This document shows positions 23,493-34,592 of a DNA stretch of 64,000 nucleotides, one piece after another. The position numbers were made by a program, and so were the translations under genes. Origin of the DNA: Siphonodentalium dalli (taxonomy: Eukaryota > Mollusca > Scaphopoda > Gadilida > Siphonodentaliidae); NCBI GenBank assembly GCA_032622095.1, contig CP136065.1, positions 92,139,343 to 92,203,342 of the forward strand, read 5' to 3'. The notes beneath the pieces were generated by a model, which ran no database searches, was not told the origin of the DNA, and worked only from the letters and a program-made list of their open reading frames with translations. Every line of letters starts with the position of its first letter. Within the stretch, counting starts at the first letter, position 1.

Positions 23493-24753
23493 CACTAAAT
23501 TCTTATAAGTTTTTTGTGTGGTGAGTTTATATAAGTGATTAACTGAGTTGATTGCTGCAGATAATGAATCAAAATATTGTTTTTATTACAATCAGATTAT
23601 ACTGTGAATCAAATAAATTTAAAATCTGAGAAAAAATAATCCCAACTAGACAAGGTTACAACATGACATTAACAATAACATTAAGCTCCTTGTGTTGTAT
23701 TATCTAAAATTAGCATAATTATTTCCATTTCTACCAGGGCACTATTTTCCCTTTAAGGCAACAGCAATTTATCAGCCTGGTTTACGAACCCATCCTAAAA
23801 CACATATTGTCAGGTGATAATGTAACATCAAATTTGTACCAGTTAATTTTATCATGACGTAAATATGAATCAAATGATGTAGAAATTAGTTGATAGCAGT
23901 ATTTTTATTTTTCCTTTTTTTCCACATTAATTCAACTATTTTTAAAGGAAGAAAAGTACCTGTTTATTTCTACAAATTTAATTAATTGAAATATTATACA
24001 AAAGATTGTGAAATTTGTGAATAGTTCCACTGTCTGAGTGGTGATGAATATCTTTTTAATTTATACTCCCCCCTCCCCTGCATCTACTTTTATCACCCAA
24101 ATGTTTGTAAACCAGGCTATGATATTAGTGTGGCCTTATAGAAGATGAAAACTATTAAAATGAAGTTTGTATTGAAAGTAATAGTTTCTTTAGTTGGTTT
24201 TTCGCATTGTTTTAACTGTTTGGTCATATCACCAAAATTCGAAGGTGATAATAGTGAATTTTTCATACCAGTAGAGATGACTATCCTTTTGTGCATGTTA
24301 AAAATTGACAGTTCATAAAAAATATTCACTAAGGAAGACAGTAAAATAAATTAGACATGCTTTTCTGTCAGATAGAAGTGGAAATGCTAAAGCATGACAA
24401 ATAGTGTCACTGGCTCATAATGACAGAGGAACACATAGTCTTGTGAAGCACTAGTTGATATACAGCCTTGGTCTTGTATATTTGGCCAAGATCGATAAAA
24501 AACCTACAAAACTCATAAATAAATGAAATGTTCCACAAAAATGGGAATAGTATTGATCACCGGGACAATTCTGACATTCTAATCTTTCACACAAATAATT
24601 TAATGCAACTATTCTAGAAAAAATTTCTATAACTAGACACAATAAATGGAATGTCAGAAAAAGAAAACATTTTAGGCCATCCAAAATCAATTATTTGTTT
24701 CTCAAGCCCTCAAGAAATCCCTCACTGATTTTGAGAGCCTCATTGATCTTTTG
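23493..24753. other. Long stretch without recognised gene
   Basis: AT-rich sequence. Minus-strand frames of 70-79 codons (24117-24329 and 24451-24690) have no recognisable domain. Confidence 0.35.
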
Positions 24754-24876
24754 TATTATGGGTAATTTTTCAGGATTTAGTCGGAAATATGGCTTGTTCC
24801 CATATTTCCGGCTAAATCCTGAAAAATTACCCATAATTCTGCTGTGGTTAAGGAGTCAATTATTTAGGGCATTACT
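24754..24876. mobile_element. TA-flanked palindromic MITE, fragment
   Basis: Starts at ATTATGGGTAATTTTTCAGG. The central GCCATTCATCGGAAAGC part is deleted, and the right arm to GGGCATTACTG is intact. Confidence 0.8.
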
Positions 24877-25214
24877 GCAATATGTGCAAACAAAATTCCA
24901 TGTGCATAGTTCACAATATCATCATTGAACATGCATGGTTCAGCGTTCTGAAAAGCTAAACAAGCATACTGGCCTCAGTATTTGACATGTGTACTACATG
25001 GCAACATGGAGCCAGTCTATTCTGAATGGTAATCATGTCAGTTATTTAGTTGAAAGTCGCTCAACTGGAATCCCACAATCAAACCAAGTTCTTAAATAAT
25101 GAAGATAAACACTTACAGGGAGGATTGGTCAAGGGGATTATGTCTATATACTATTATTACCACTTTAGAGGGCGTTCTCTAGTAGATTAACAGTATTTTA
25201 CCCGAACGGTAAAA

Positions 25215-25708
25215 AGCCATAACGCCCGACATCAAACCGGATGCGGGCCGTTAACGATATTAACGGCCCGCATCCGGTTTGCGATTTGCTAGAAATCCAA
25301 TCGAACGCAACCTTATTTCGGATTTCGGAATTTCTGTTAAAACAAGTTTATACCGGTAGTATATTATTACGAATAAAACTGAAATTTTACTGTAGTAGAT
25401 GTAAATGATGTAATAACAGACCAACAACAAGTAAGTGTTGCCTAACAAATGGAATAAATTAGATTTCTGACTGAATTTTCGTTAGATATGTCCCTATTTT
25501 CGTGGTAAATAATATAATTAGTCACGTGACAATTTGTTTGACAACGAACAGACGACACATGGTTTGAATTGTGATCGTTTTGAAATTTTTTTTTTTACAT
25601 GTATTTCATTTGACATATTGTTGCCTACTCACTCATCTATGTTCTAGTTGGGTTTCATTTCAGAAAGTGGTAATAATAGTAATAACTTGATTTTGTCGGG
25701 CGTTATGG
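25215..25708. repeat. Inverted pair GCCATAACGCCCGAC with internal palindrome
   Basis: GCCATAACGCCCGAC at about 25215 faces GTCGGGCGTTATGG at about 25696. Just inside the left end, 25233-25280 is an almost perfect palindrome (AACCGGATGCGGGCCGTTAA and complement). The structure suggests a non-autonomous DNA element of about 0.5 kb, but no target duplication was found. Confidence 0.5.
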
Positions 25709-25856
25709 TTTATTAACGGCCCTCCAGAAATGATTAACAGCCCTCGGGCCATTAAAGGCCCTCGACTTCGTCTCAGGCCTTTAATGAACCCTCGGGCTGT
25801 TAATCATTTCTGGAGGGCCGTTAATAAACCATAACGCCCTCCAAAATCAAGTTATT
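25688..25856. repeat. Long foldback hairpin, about 168 bp
   Basis: Arms of about 77 bp run from AACTTGATTTTGTCGGGCG to CGCCCTCCAAAATCAAGTT. They contain TTAACGGCCCTCCAGAAATG and CAGCCCTCGGGC, meeting at CTCGACTTCGTCTC. It shares its left end with the inverted pair at 25215. Confidence 0.75.
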
Positions 25857-25866
25857 TGTATAGTAT

Positions 25867-26252
25867 CAAGCCTGGATATAGTGTGTCTGACATTTCATAT
25901 TGCCAGGGTCACCAGATCACCCTCTGGGAACCTCATTCTGCTTAGGCCTCAACTGCTATGGGAAACCTAGGATCAGATTGAAGTTCCCCAGTTGAAGTTG
26001 GTGATGTTCATCCATCAGTTACCTCAATTATGCATTTTATCTTCCGCAAATTTAAGGGGATATAGAAACTGAACAGAACGGAAAAAGTAACTAAAAATAA
26101 TGTTATTAGGAGACTGGATACTTCCCAGAAGATGAGGCACAAGCAGAATAGGGTATATTTGGTGATGCTAGCCCACTCTGCGGGATAGCATCACTAAATT
26201 CACCCTCTGAGAACCTCATTCTGAAAATACAGACACACTATATCCAGACTTG
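25867..26252. mobile_element. Diverged, enlarged hAT-type palindromic MITE
   Basis: Termini CAAGCCTGGATATAGTGTG and its inverted end match the family at 5483 with substitutions. Inner ACCTCATTCTG and GATGCTAGCCC boxes are present, but about 150 bp of extra sequence separates the arms. No clean 8-bp duplication remains. Confidence 0.65.
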
Positions 26253-26765
26253 ACTTGTATTCTTTCAAACATCAGTCTAAAATTATTTAACACGGAATTG
26301 ATTTGAATACTTTTCTATAAATTTTATTGAGTGAGAAACTCTTTCATTTTCCTTCTCACAATTTCTTTCATTTATTTCTTTATTTTGGGTTACAAGGAAG
26401 ATCAACAACAAATATGTTTTCCTTTGGTCTGAGAAACAATTAACTTTGGATAGCCTTATCTTTTCATCGGGATACGGGTTACTTTGCATGATCGATGGAA
26501 CCAACACATTATACAGCTGGAAAAAAGATAATGCCATCTTTGACACAACACAACATCCATAACATCTAGTTTTATCAAACATTAGCACAACAATAAATCT
26601 TTTAATTTAAACTTTCATTTCAATTTCAAATTGAGCATCACCTTGTAAATGCTTGATGCTCATGTAAACATGCATGTGTACATACACAGATCATTTCATC
26701 ACAAACAAAATTACCTAATAGAGAGGTTACACTTGTACACACTGATGTATATATGAATATGAACA
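26253..26765. other. Stretch without recognised gene
   Basis: A 101-codon minus-strand frame (26283-26588) is present but has no recognisable domain or start context; treated as chance. Confidence 0.3.
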
Positions 26766-27312
26766 TTAACCCTTTACCCAACAGAACGGCCGTGTGCCAA
26801 TGCATTCTCTTATATATGCGAGTCGACCATAGGTCACCTCGCATATATAAGAGAATGCATTGGCTTAACACATATTAAAAATGATAAAATTGTCAAAGGA
26901 TGTAGAAAAATATTATAAAAATTGTTAAAAAATGTAAGAATTTTTTTTTTTTTTTTTTTTAGGCCAATGCATTCTCTTGTATATGCGAGGCGACCTATGG
27001 TCGACTCGCATATATAAGAGAATGCATTGGCACAGGGCATAACTGTAACCATCACAATGTGGTCAATGATAGGAAGACAGTCAGTCATGACTATATCACC
27101 CCTAGCAATATACATGTATAGTCTATCAATATTATATTTATTTGTAATTGTACTTTCCATGTGTGTATATTGTAAATAAAATTATCCTATCCTATGAACC
27201 GGTTCCAATGATATCCATATTTGTATGGTGTTATTGAGACAGACCGAAGATATTTTCGGCTGTTGAAGCTTTATTTGGTCGTTTTTGGCCGGTTTGTTGG
27301 GTAAAGGGTTAA
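26766..27312. mobile_element. piggyBac-like non-autonomous element
   Basis: Ends TTAACCCTTTACCCAACA and TGTTGGGTAAAGGGTTAA are exact inverse copies, with further GGCC agreement inside. TTAA at both tips (26766-26769 and 27309-27312) is the piggyBac target duplication. Inside lie two GCATTCTCTTATATATGCGA hairpins (26796-26864 and 26963-27031), a T run (26941-26960), and a retroelement-like tail with AATAAAATTATCCTATCC (27068-27195). Confidence 0.85.
27068..27195 (+). repeat. Retroelement-like 3' tail ending in CCTAT repeats
   Basis: GATAGGAAGACAGTCAGTC through ATATACATGTATA to AATAAAATTATCCTATCC. A second copy at 62816-63190 is split by a foldback insertion. A short-period tail after AATAAA suggests a SINE or LINE 3' end; the family was not recognised. 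Confidence 0.6.
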
Positions 27313-28752
27313 TGGGACCCAAAGCGGGTTCGTGCAAAATAATATAAGTCTGCAAAACCATCGTTATCACGAAAATAGATATGCTTTATTATTATAATGA
27401 GATATCACGTGTTGAAATCACTGTTAAGCAAACATCAACTGTTACAGTAAATTGGTGTTTTCATTTTGCTCACTGAGAAGAACACTAGCTTTTTCAAATA
27501 AAATGATTATATCATTAACCCTTTCAGTGCCAAGTCAGATTTTTGTATCAACTCAATAAATTTGAAAAATTATCAAGGAAATATGGGTTGATACAAAAAT
27601 CATGAAAGTGAACCTATAAGAAAAGTTCAAAGAATTTATAAATGTTCTGCAGAACACAGGTTTTCAACTGAATCACAATTGCCATTGGTGATGTTTGTTG
27701 AGAAAACTGTAATACCGGTAGTTAATGTTTTCATAGCGATGGTTTCAATATACAAAATCTCGTTATTGGGCATGAAAAAAAACTCTTTGTTTCTGATAAC
27801 CCTGCATGGATGATTTTTTTTTTTTCCCCAGAAGGCTATAGTCTATAGTTATCTGTTAAAGAGTGTCAAAGTGAATATTAATCGTTTTTTCCCCAATCCC
27901 AAAAGCAAAAATAAGTCAGATCAACATTGGTAAAGAACTTACTGCAAAGTGAATGAATTCAAGGGACATGTTTTTATCCAATGCTTGGCTCATTTTTAAT
28001 ACACATGGATCTACCATATCCCATGGGACCATGACTACACTTTTATATCGTTTACAGCTGAAAGGTTTAAAAAAAAAAAATAAGAACAAAGTATATTTGT
28101 TCTTGTTCTTCTTGACAAAAATGGTGTTACAGATGTTTTGTGAATTTTCACACGTACCAAGTGCCTTTAAAATGAACTTCTATTAGGTGTACATGTACAT
28201 AATCAATATAAAAATAACTGAATGCACAGTTTATGTTTGAAGACAATCACATATAACAAATCAAGTGTAAAGTTAATCTGAAGATAATTAATATTTAATA
28301 TTAATAAAGGCTCATCTTTAGACAACATGTGTGTGGTATAAAATTATCAAATGGTGAATAAAATTTCCATGAATAGCTGAACGTGACTGATGCATGCACC
28401 TGTTTAATGTGAAAAAAGTGTTTGGCGATCAGCAAGCTAAATTACCACAATTTCAAACAAATTCAAACCTAACTTTGGGTCGCCATGGGAATACCAAACA
28501 AGCCCTACTCCACATGTTATTTACATTTGTGAAGACATGTGTCAAGACATTTGTCAAGGACACAGTCAACAATCGCTGGCTGTTCAAATTGCCATGAAAA
28601 ATCTTAGACATATTATGGACTTGTTCGGGTGTGTGAAACAGACAAGTCAGTATTCAGGCGTTATGCCAACTGGAGGAATGTAGCAGTCCACTAACTTCGT
28701 CGAAAATCTCAAGCAAATGGACCGTACCACTCCATAGAAAACATCATCTGAC
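27313..28752. other. Long stretch without recognised gene
   Basis: Contains an isolated TTAACCCTTTCAGTG word near 27516, which resembles a piggyBac-like end without a partner. No coding domain seen. Confidence 0.3.
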
Positions 28753-28924
28753 GCTCAATTGTAAATATTAACTTCGATTCAGGACGCAACTATCGGCGTT
28801 AAACTAATGAAAATGATTTTGCAATCGAGATGCATCATCTGAACTATAAGCTCAATTGTAAATATTAACTTCGATTCGGGACGCAACTATCGGCGATAAA
28901 CTAACGAAAATGATTTTGCCATCG
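28753..28924 (+). repeat. Tandem duplication, about 98-bp period
   Basis: CTCAATTGTAAATATTAACT, GGACGCAACTATCGGCG and AATGATTTTGC occur twice in order, starting near 28753 and 28851. Confidence 0.75.
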
Positions 28925-29887
28925 AATCACTGCATATAATTAATATATAAGAATGGTGGTGTGTGTTGTCAATTTGGATTAATATTTGTAAAAATAACAA
29001 CTTTGTGCAAGATAAATTCTCCGTTTCTATTTGATCACCCGGAGTGTTTCTCATCACTTTAATATACCGGTATGAATTTTGATAGCAATTATGATTCATT
29101 ACAAAGTAATAAATTTCTACCTGTTTATTTCAATAAATAATAATAGCACTTAATTTATGGTAGACAAGGTAAAAGTAAAAAAAACATTCAAAATCCAGCA
29201 GTTATGTCTAACAAATTTGGTGTGATAAAAGATCGCTGTTGAGTCCTTGAAGGCTTGACATTGTACATGTATTAATTCAACAAATTCTCCAATCTATATA
29301 TAAAATTGTACATTGGAATGTGCTGTTTTGACAATACAAGTGCAGCTGATGACATAGAATGCAGTTATTTGGAGGGGAATGTTCAGGTACGCCAATTTGT
29401 TTAATTTATTATCTAAACATTCAACAGACAGCATTTAGTCCATAGTCATAAATGGTAAATCTTGATATGCACGAAAATACTATACAAATGTCATATTTTA
29501 AAACAAATTGAAGTAACCATCACTGATATGTGCCTTTTAGCTAAATAATATCAATTTTGATCATTTTTAAGAAGAAAACTGAAACTGTATGCTGCAGTTG
29601 GTAGTCTAAATTTCAAAATACCTATCTATATGAGATAAATAATTGTGCTCACAGCTCAGTGAACATTTTGTACATTGACCAAATTTAGTTTTTCTACAGA
29701 GAAATTATTTTGGTCAATCTTCAACTATGGTAGTATGAGCTTAGAATGATGGAGCTCAGAATGATTGAACAAGATATTTTACTGTTCCTTTCTTTAACAA
29801 TTGACTTTTGTAGTAAATCACTAAATGATCTCATGTTGCCAGTTTATATTTGCTGTTTTGAAATAAATAATAAATAATTTATGTTAT
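28925..29887. other. Stretch without recognised gene
   Basis: AT-rich; nothing recognised. Confidence 0.35.
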
Positions 29888-30235
29888 TGGTCTGTCAGTC
29901 ATGCCGTCTGTCTGTCCGTCCATTTTTTTCATTTCCGGTTGATAACTTTAGTAAGTAACAGAATGGAATGAAATTTGGTATGTGGGTTTACTTGAACAAA
30001 ATACAAGTCAAGTTCGAATTTGGGTCTGCATGCCAATTTTCACCAGAGCTAACAGCCCTTATTGTTGGAATTTGCACTCATTTTTCATTTCCGAATTATA
30101 ACTTGAGTAAGTCAGAACTGAATGAATTGAAATTTGGTATTTGAGTTTACTAGCCCAATATACATGTCAAGTTCGAATTTGGGTTCCGCCGGCCAATTTT
30201 CACCAGACTTATGGCCCTTTGTTGAAATTACCATG
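29888..30235 (+). repeat. GTCCGTCC-edged tandem dimer
   Basis: Begins GGTCTGTCAGTC and CTGTCTGTCCGTCC. ATTTCCG(G/A) recurs at 29931 and 30087 (156 bp), each followed by AATTTGGTAT, GAGTTTACT-like and GTCAAGTTCGAATTTGGGT. Same family layout as 13540 and 16838. Confidence 0.75.
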
Positions 30236-30385
30236 GGTGTATTTTGGTACGCCCTAGCGATGCTCTTAGTGAGGCATCATGCTACTACTTCCAGCTCTAT
30301 AATTTGATTATCCACAGTCCATCATTGATTTTACTTGAGGTCAATGCTGGTAATGGTAGATGAAAGTTAAGCACCAATCTGGCAT

Positions 30386-30492
30386 TTAATCCTTTCATGA
30401 CGGGAGCTGCGCTGGTGCAGCATTAAGGATCCTGTGCCAGTGCATTCCCTTACTAGTATATATGCCGAGTCTCCCAGTCATGGAAGAGTTAA
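30386..30492. mobile_element. Short piggyBac-like MITE
   Basis: TTAATCCTTTCATGACGGGA faces an imperfect inverse, TCCCAGTCATGGAAGAGTTAA less its first base, with TTAA at both tips. The interior carries a degenerate CAGTGCATTCCCTTA hairpin related to 26796. Confidence 0.7.
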
Positions 30493-31089
30493 GGAAGCTA
30501 TATGTAAATTAGAGCCACATTAACAGAAATTAGGAATAAATAATATAGCCAGGAAATTGGGCCGGTTGTGGCATTTGTCTTCAGAATTGATTCATAATTA
30601 GATCGAATCACACCATTCGATAACTCTCAATGGCTTTCTGCCCCACTGCTGCTGGGTCTAATAGAATATTCAGCATTGAGACAGCGATTAACAAATGGCA
30701 TACATGTAGGTCAGTGGAAAACATCCTGGATATAACGACTATTAGCACTAGCCAAAACCATAATAAATGTAATTTGTTTCCCAGACACAACCTTTGGCCT
30801 AAACACCTCCCTACTCAAAAATAGATTGTTCAGCATTGAAGACAGAGTAAGTAATGTCATAGGTCATCACAATATGTCCTTGATGTCAGAACAGTTAACA
30901 CCAGCCAAGCCCCAAGGCCATCAAATAATTAATTTCTGCAACAATTGATGTTCCAGTTCATACAAAACATTGGGGGGGGGGAAATATTTCCTGGTGACAT
31001 AAGCTACTGTTGACAGGTCTCTCAGACTCAAAATTATTACTATCTCCACTTGAATCTCAATACAAATTCAGGAAAGATATAGACCATCT
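30493..31089. other. Stretch without recognised gene
   Basis: No recognised coding sequence. Overlapping 60-64 codon frames on both strands are chance. Positions 31075-31093 match the ATATAGACCATCTTTAA end of the TAAAGATGG MITE family. Confidence 0.35.
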
Positions 31090-32173
31090 TTAACCCTTTC
31101 TATTCTAAACACTCTTTGACAAGTACATGTAGTTCCCTTAGGAAATGTTCAGATGATAAGATCAATGTACACTTTTATAACTGTGCGGTATCCATGAACA
31201 GCTAACTCAATTTATTATATGCTCATTGATCAGTGATTTTTCAAAAACATTGCAGTTAAATATTTTTTAAATCCACCAGAGGCTTGTGCATGCTATTGCA
31301 AAATTGAGTGTTTTGCTACAGATCGACCATGAGTTTCAGATTCGACAAAACAACTGAACAAGCCAGTTGATATTCAACCCGTGCAAAAGATTTAATCAAT
31401 CGTCCATTATGAGTGACCTATTGGATAAAGGCTCATGCCTGCCAATTGAACACGCACTCACACAGCTCACTCAACACCCAATCAGATAGTGGGCGAAGCC
31501 AATATTCATAAGTGGACACCTGCATGACTGATGAAATTTTGCCTCAATAACTCGCTATAAACTTTCATTCTGCACATTCTGCACATTGTAAATCAGTAAA
31601 ATAATCTAGCAGTGTGAATGGTTACACACTTCAATATATAGGTTGTTCACAAAGAGGAACAAACTGTATCTCGCATAATCGTTCGATCCATTACTATATA
31701 CCGGTATGATATATTTAAAGCTCCCAATCATATACTTACCAGCACGATATTTTAGCATAATTATGCTGAAGCAGGGTTCAAAGGGTCAAAGCATGAAAAA
31801 CTGTTGAAGTCATATTCTGTGTTCAATTCAGGGGCTTAAAATTATTTCGCAGGGCTCAAATTTTATCTGACTGAAGAACTACCAGCATACATGTATGTAC
31901 CGTAAAATTCATTGGTCTACATTCATAAATTATTCCCAATTAATCAGAAATCATGACATTAAATCCTCCTTTGCTTTATTAGATTAGTTTGATACTCTAT
32001 GTTCTATGCCTGATATATGGTACCGGTAGCTGGCAGTCTGATGTCACAGCTAAAACTATTTACCCATTCTATACTAAATGGATTCTCCCAGTCAGTTAAA
32101 AAGTGTACGTTTGAATGATCTATTATTCATTTGGAGGGGTATTAAGGTGATGCTTTAGAAAAGAAAGGGTTAT
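31090..32173. mobile_element. Possible piggyBac-like element, 1.08 kb
   Basis: The left end TTAACCCTTTCTATTCTAAA faces an inverse right end that reads on the minus strand AACCCTTTCTTTTCTAAA. The right target tetranucleotide reads TTAT, not TTAA. No transposase. The long spacing and mutated tip leave chance pairing possible. Confidence 0.45.
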
Positions 32174-33669
32174 ATTAAGGAAACACAAATCCACTGATTT
32201 TACATACATGTATATTCAGATTTGAAACATAAATAGTAAGATCACGACTTTAACAATTGCATCTCTATTGAGATAACATTATTAGTTAAAGCGACATGCT
32301 CTTTTTAAATTTAGATTTTTCTATTTAGTTTTACTTCTTAACAACAAGCCCCTGTGATAATAACACAGAATTTCCATGATGATTCTGATGAAAAGTTGAT
32401 ATGCTGTTTGAGTTAGAACATATTTTTCAATAGATTCTAATTTTTCATCTCAATTGTCTTTGTAACTTTGTTCCATTTAAAAACTTAGGAATGTTATATG
32501 ACATAAAGATGTATATAACATATTGACCAAAGTCATTTTGTGTAAAAACCAATACTGTAATTGTGAGTATCCCTCTAAATTATTAAAATATATAAGTAAA
32601 TTTAGTTGAACATACTATAATATATCAACTGGAACCACTCTTTGGTTCAAACTTATTTTTAATAAATCTAAGGCGACGACATATTAAATAAAAGAAAAAT
32701 AGGTTTGGTATAAATTAGCCCAAAATCTTAATATACAATTGTATATATATATATTTATTTAATATAATTACTGCTTTCTTAAAGACAAGCTCATTTGATT
32801 ATTTTCCTCAATTTTAAGTGTCATCAATTTCTTTGCCAATAGTAAAAGATTCTCTGTGGACGTCTTTGCTTATAGTAAAAGATCAACTTTGGATCAGCAA
32901 ACTCACATTATAAAGGTAGGATGCCTCCAGGGTCCAGGGGCTGGCAATCACTATATTGTAGGATTTGAAAGAAACCTGCTCCAGGGACCCCTGTGAGCAG
33001 GGTTTTTATATTGCAAGTAATTAATTTATACTGCTGTGTTAATGGCTCAATGCCAACTCTCTTAATTATTAAGTCACAAAAATACAGATTTGTCAGCTCG
33101 CAAAGTTAATGAATATTATGAAAAGAGATAAAAATCATTCTTTGACATAGTCAAAGCAACAAGACTATGCAATATATTTAATATTTTAGGTTTAGAATTT
33201 TCGACTGCTGTGTTAGTGACTTCACATCACACCTAATTGCATCGGGTTATTGATCAGTTTATATCAATATTACTTCAAGCTGTTTGATTTATTAATATTT
33301 TATGTTGCTTGTGAGTGCTACTCAGTGGTGATCCATTGGCCCATGGTTCTCTCAGGAATATCAAACACAGCATAATGATTGCCTGACATTCAGATCAGGA
33401 ATTAAACATGCAGCGTGTTACACAAGCTATAATTGCCTGGTGTCCTCTCAAGTTCAACCTTTGATAATGAGACATCATGTTTTTAAAAAAAAATGTTCAC
33501 AGTATCAGACCTCCAATTACAATTTTTTTTAAAGTACAATTTTATTGTACTCCCAATATTGATTTTGTTCCACTGCGAAAAATCGTTAAAAACCACATGT
33601 CACATACTAGACTGAAAAGTAGTTAATACAAATCAAAACCATTTTCCTTAGTGTCCCTCCCAACAATTG
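32174..33669. other. Long stretch without recognised gene
   Basis: AT-rich, with no recognisable coding, RNA or transposon ends. Confidence 0.35.
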
Positions 33670-34480
33670 AAACGAAGGGCCGATCACGATCGGCAGATGT
33701 TAATCCATCCCTTGGCGACAGTAAATTACTATGATCGGAATCATAAATGAGAGATTTTATGTTGAATTATAGAGTATACTGTTATAGACAAATGTACATA
33801 ACACAAATTATTGGAATTTATGGGTCTGACACTCGCATTTATATAAGAGAATGCACTGGTACAGGGTCTGTAATGCTGCACCACCACAGCCTTGGGTTAA
33901 ATGTGAAAAGGTGACCTGGACATGGAATACTTTGGTTACAAGAGTCCAATTTAAGTTTACAATGATAATGTATCAAATTCTACCAACAACACCCATCAAG
34001 ATAAAGACACATCACTGCTGACCCATTAATATCAATTATATAGCAGAGCTGTCAACAAATCACAGGCATTGTTTATGTTGAAGGCTGGCATCTCTATTAA
34101 ACCAATAACATTTATAATGACCTCAGACCATCTGTGGAGTGATATACTCAGCTGCAATGCAGCACAAATGTTCTAGTCTACTGTTAATATCATGTGATGT
34201 GCATTGATGAAACTTTTTTTAAAATTAGATACCATAGCTTTCTTTATCTGCACATTGGCATAGGAGACATCAGAAAATAATATAGCCTTATCAATAGCTA
34301 AGTAGTCCAAAGGCATGGGATGGAATTGATGAATTGGGTTTAAAGTCACTCCAAACAAATTTACCAGTACATAACACAAGATTTTGGACCGATTTAAACC
34401 AAATTTGGTGTGGTGACTCGGGGTACCCTTGGCAGAGTTATAATGGTGTTAGTTTTTCACATTTTGTTAACTTAAATTTT
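33670..34480 (-). repeat. Inverted partner of the repeat at 14040-14820
   Basis: Reads as the reverse complement of the 14040-14820 block, from GGCCGATCACGATCGGCAG to GGGGTACCCTTGGCAGAGTT. It includes the GCATTTATATAAGAGAATGC box near 33836. Confidence 0.8.
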
Positions 34481-34562
34481 TTTTTTTTTAATTATTTAAA
34501 CAAAAAATATCAGAATGAGTGATGGTACTGACTCAGTATATGATCATTGCTTCATACTGGTA

Positions 34563-34592
34563 CAGTAATGCCCTAAATAATTGACTCCTTAA
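34563..34592. mobile_element. Left fragment of a TA-flanked palindromic MITE split by a piggyBac-like insertion
   Basis: CAGTAATGCCCTAAATAATT and GACTCCTTAA are the first 30 bases of the family typed at 9235. The sequence resumes in register at 36505 (TTAACCACAGC). Confidence 0.9.

Noticed and set aside
27516-27540. Lone piggyBac-like end TTAACCCTTTCAGTG
   Set aside because: No inverse partner with TTAA was found downstream, so no element was called.
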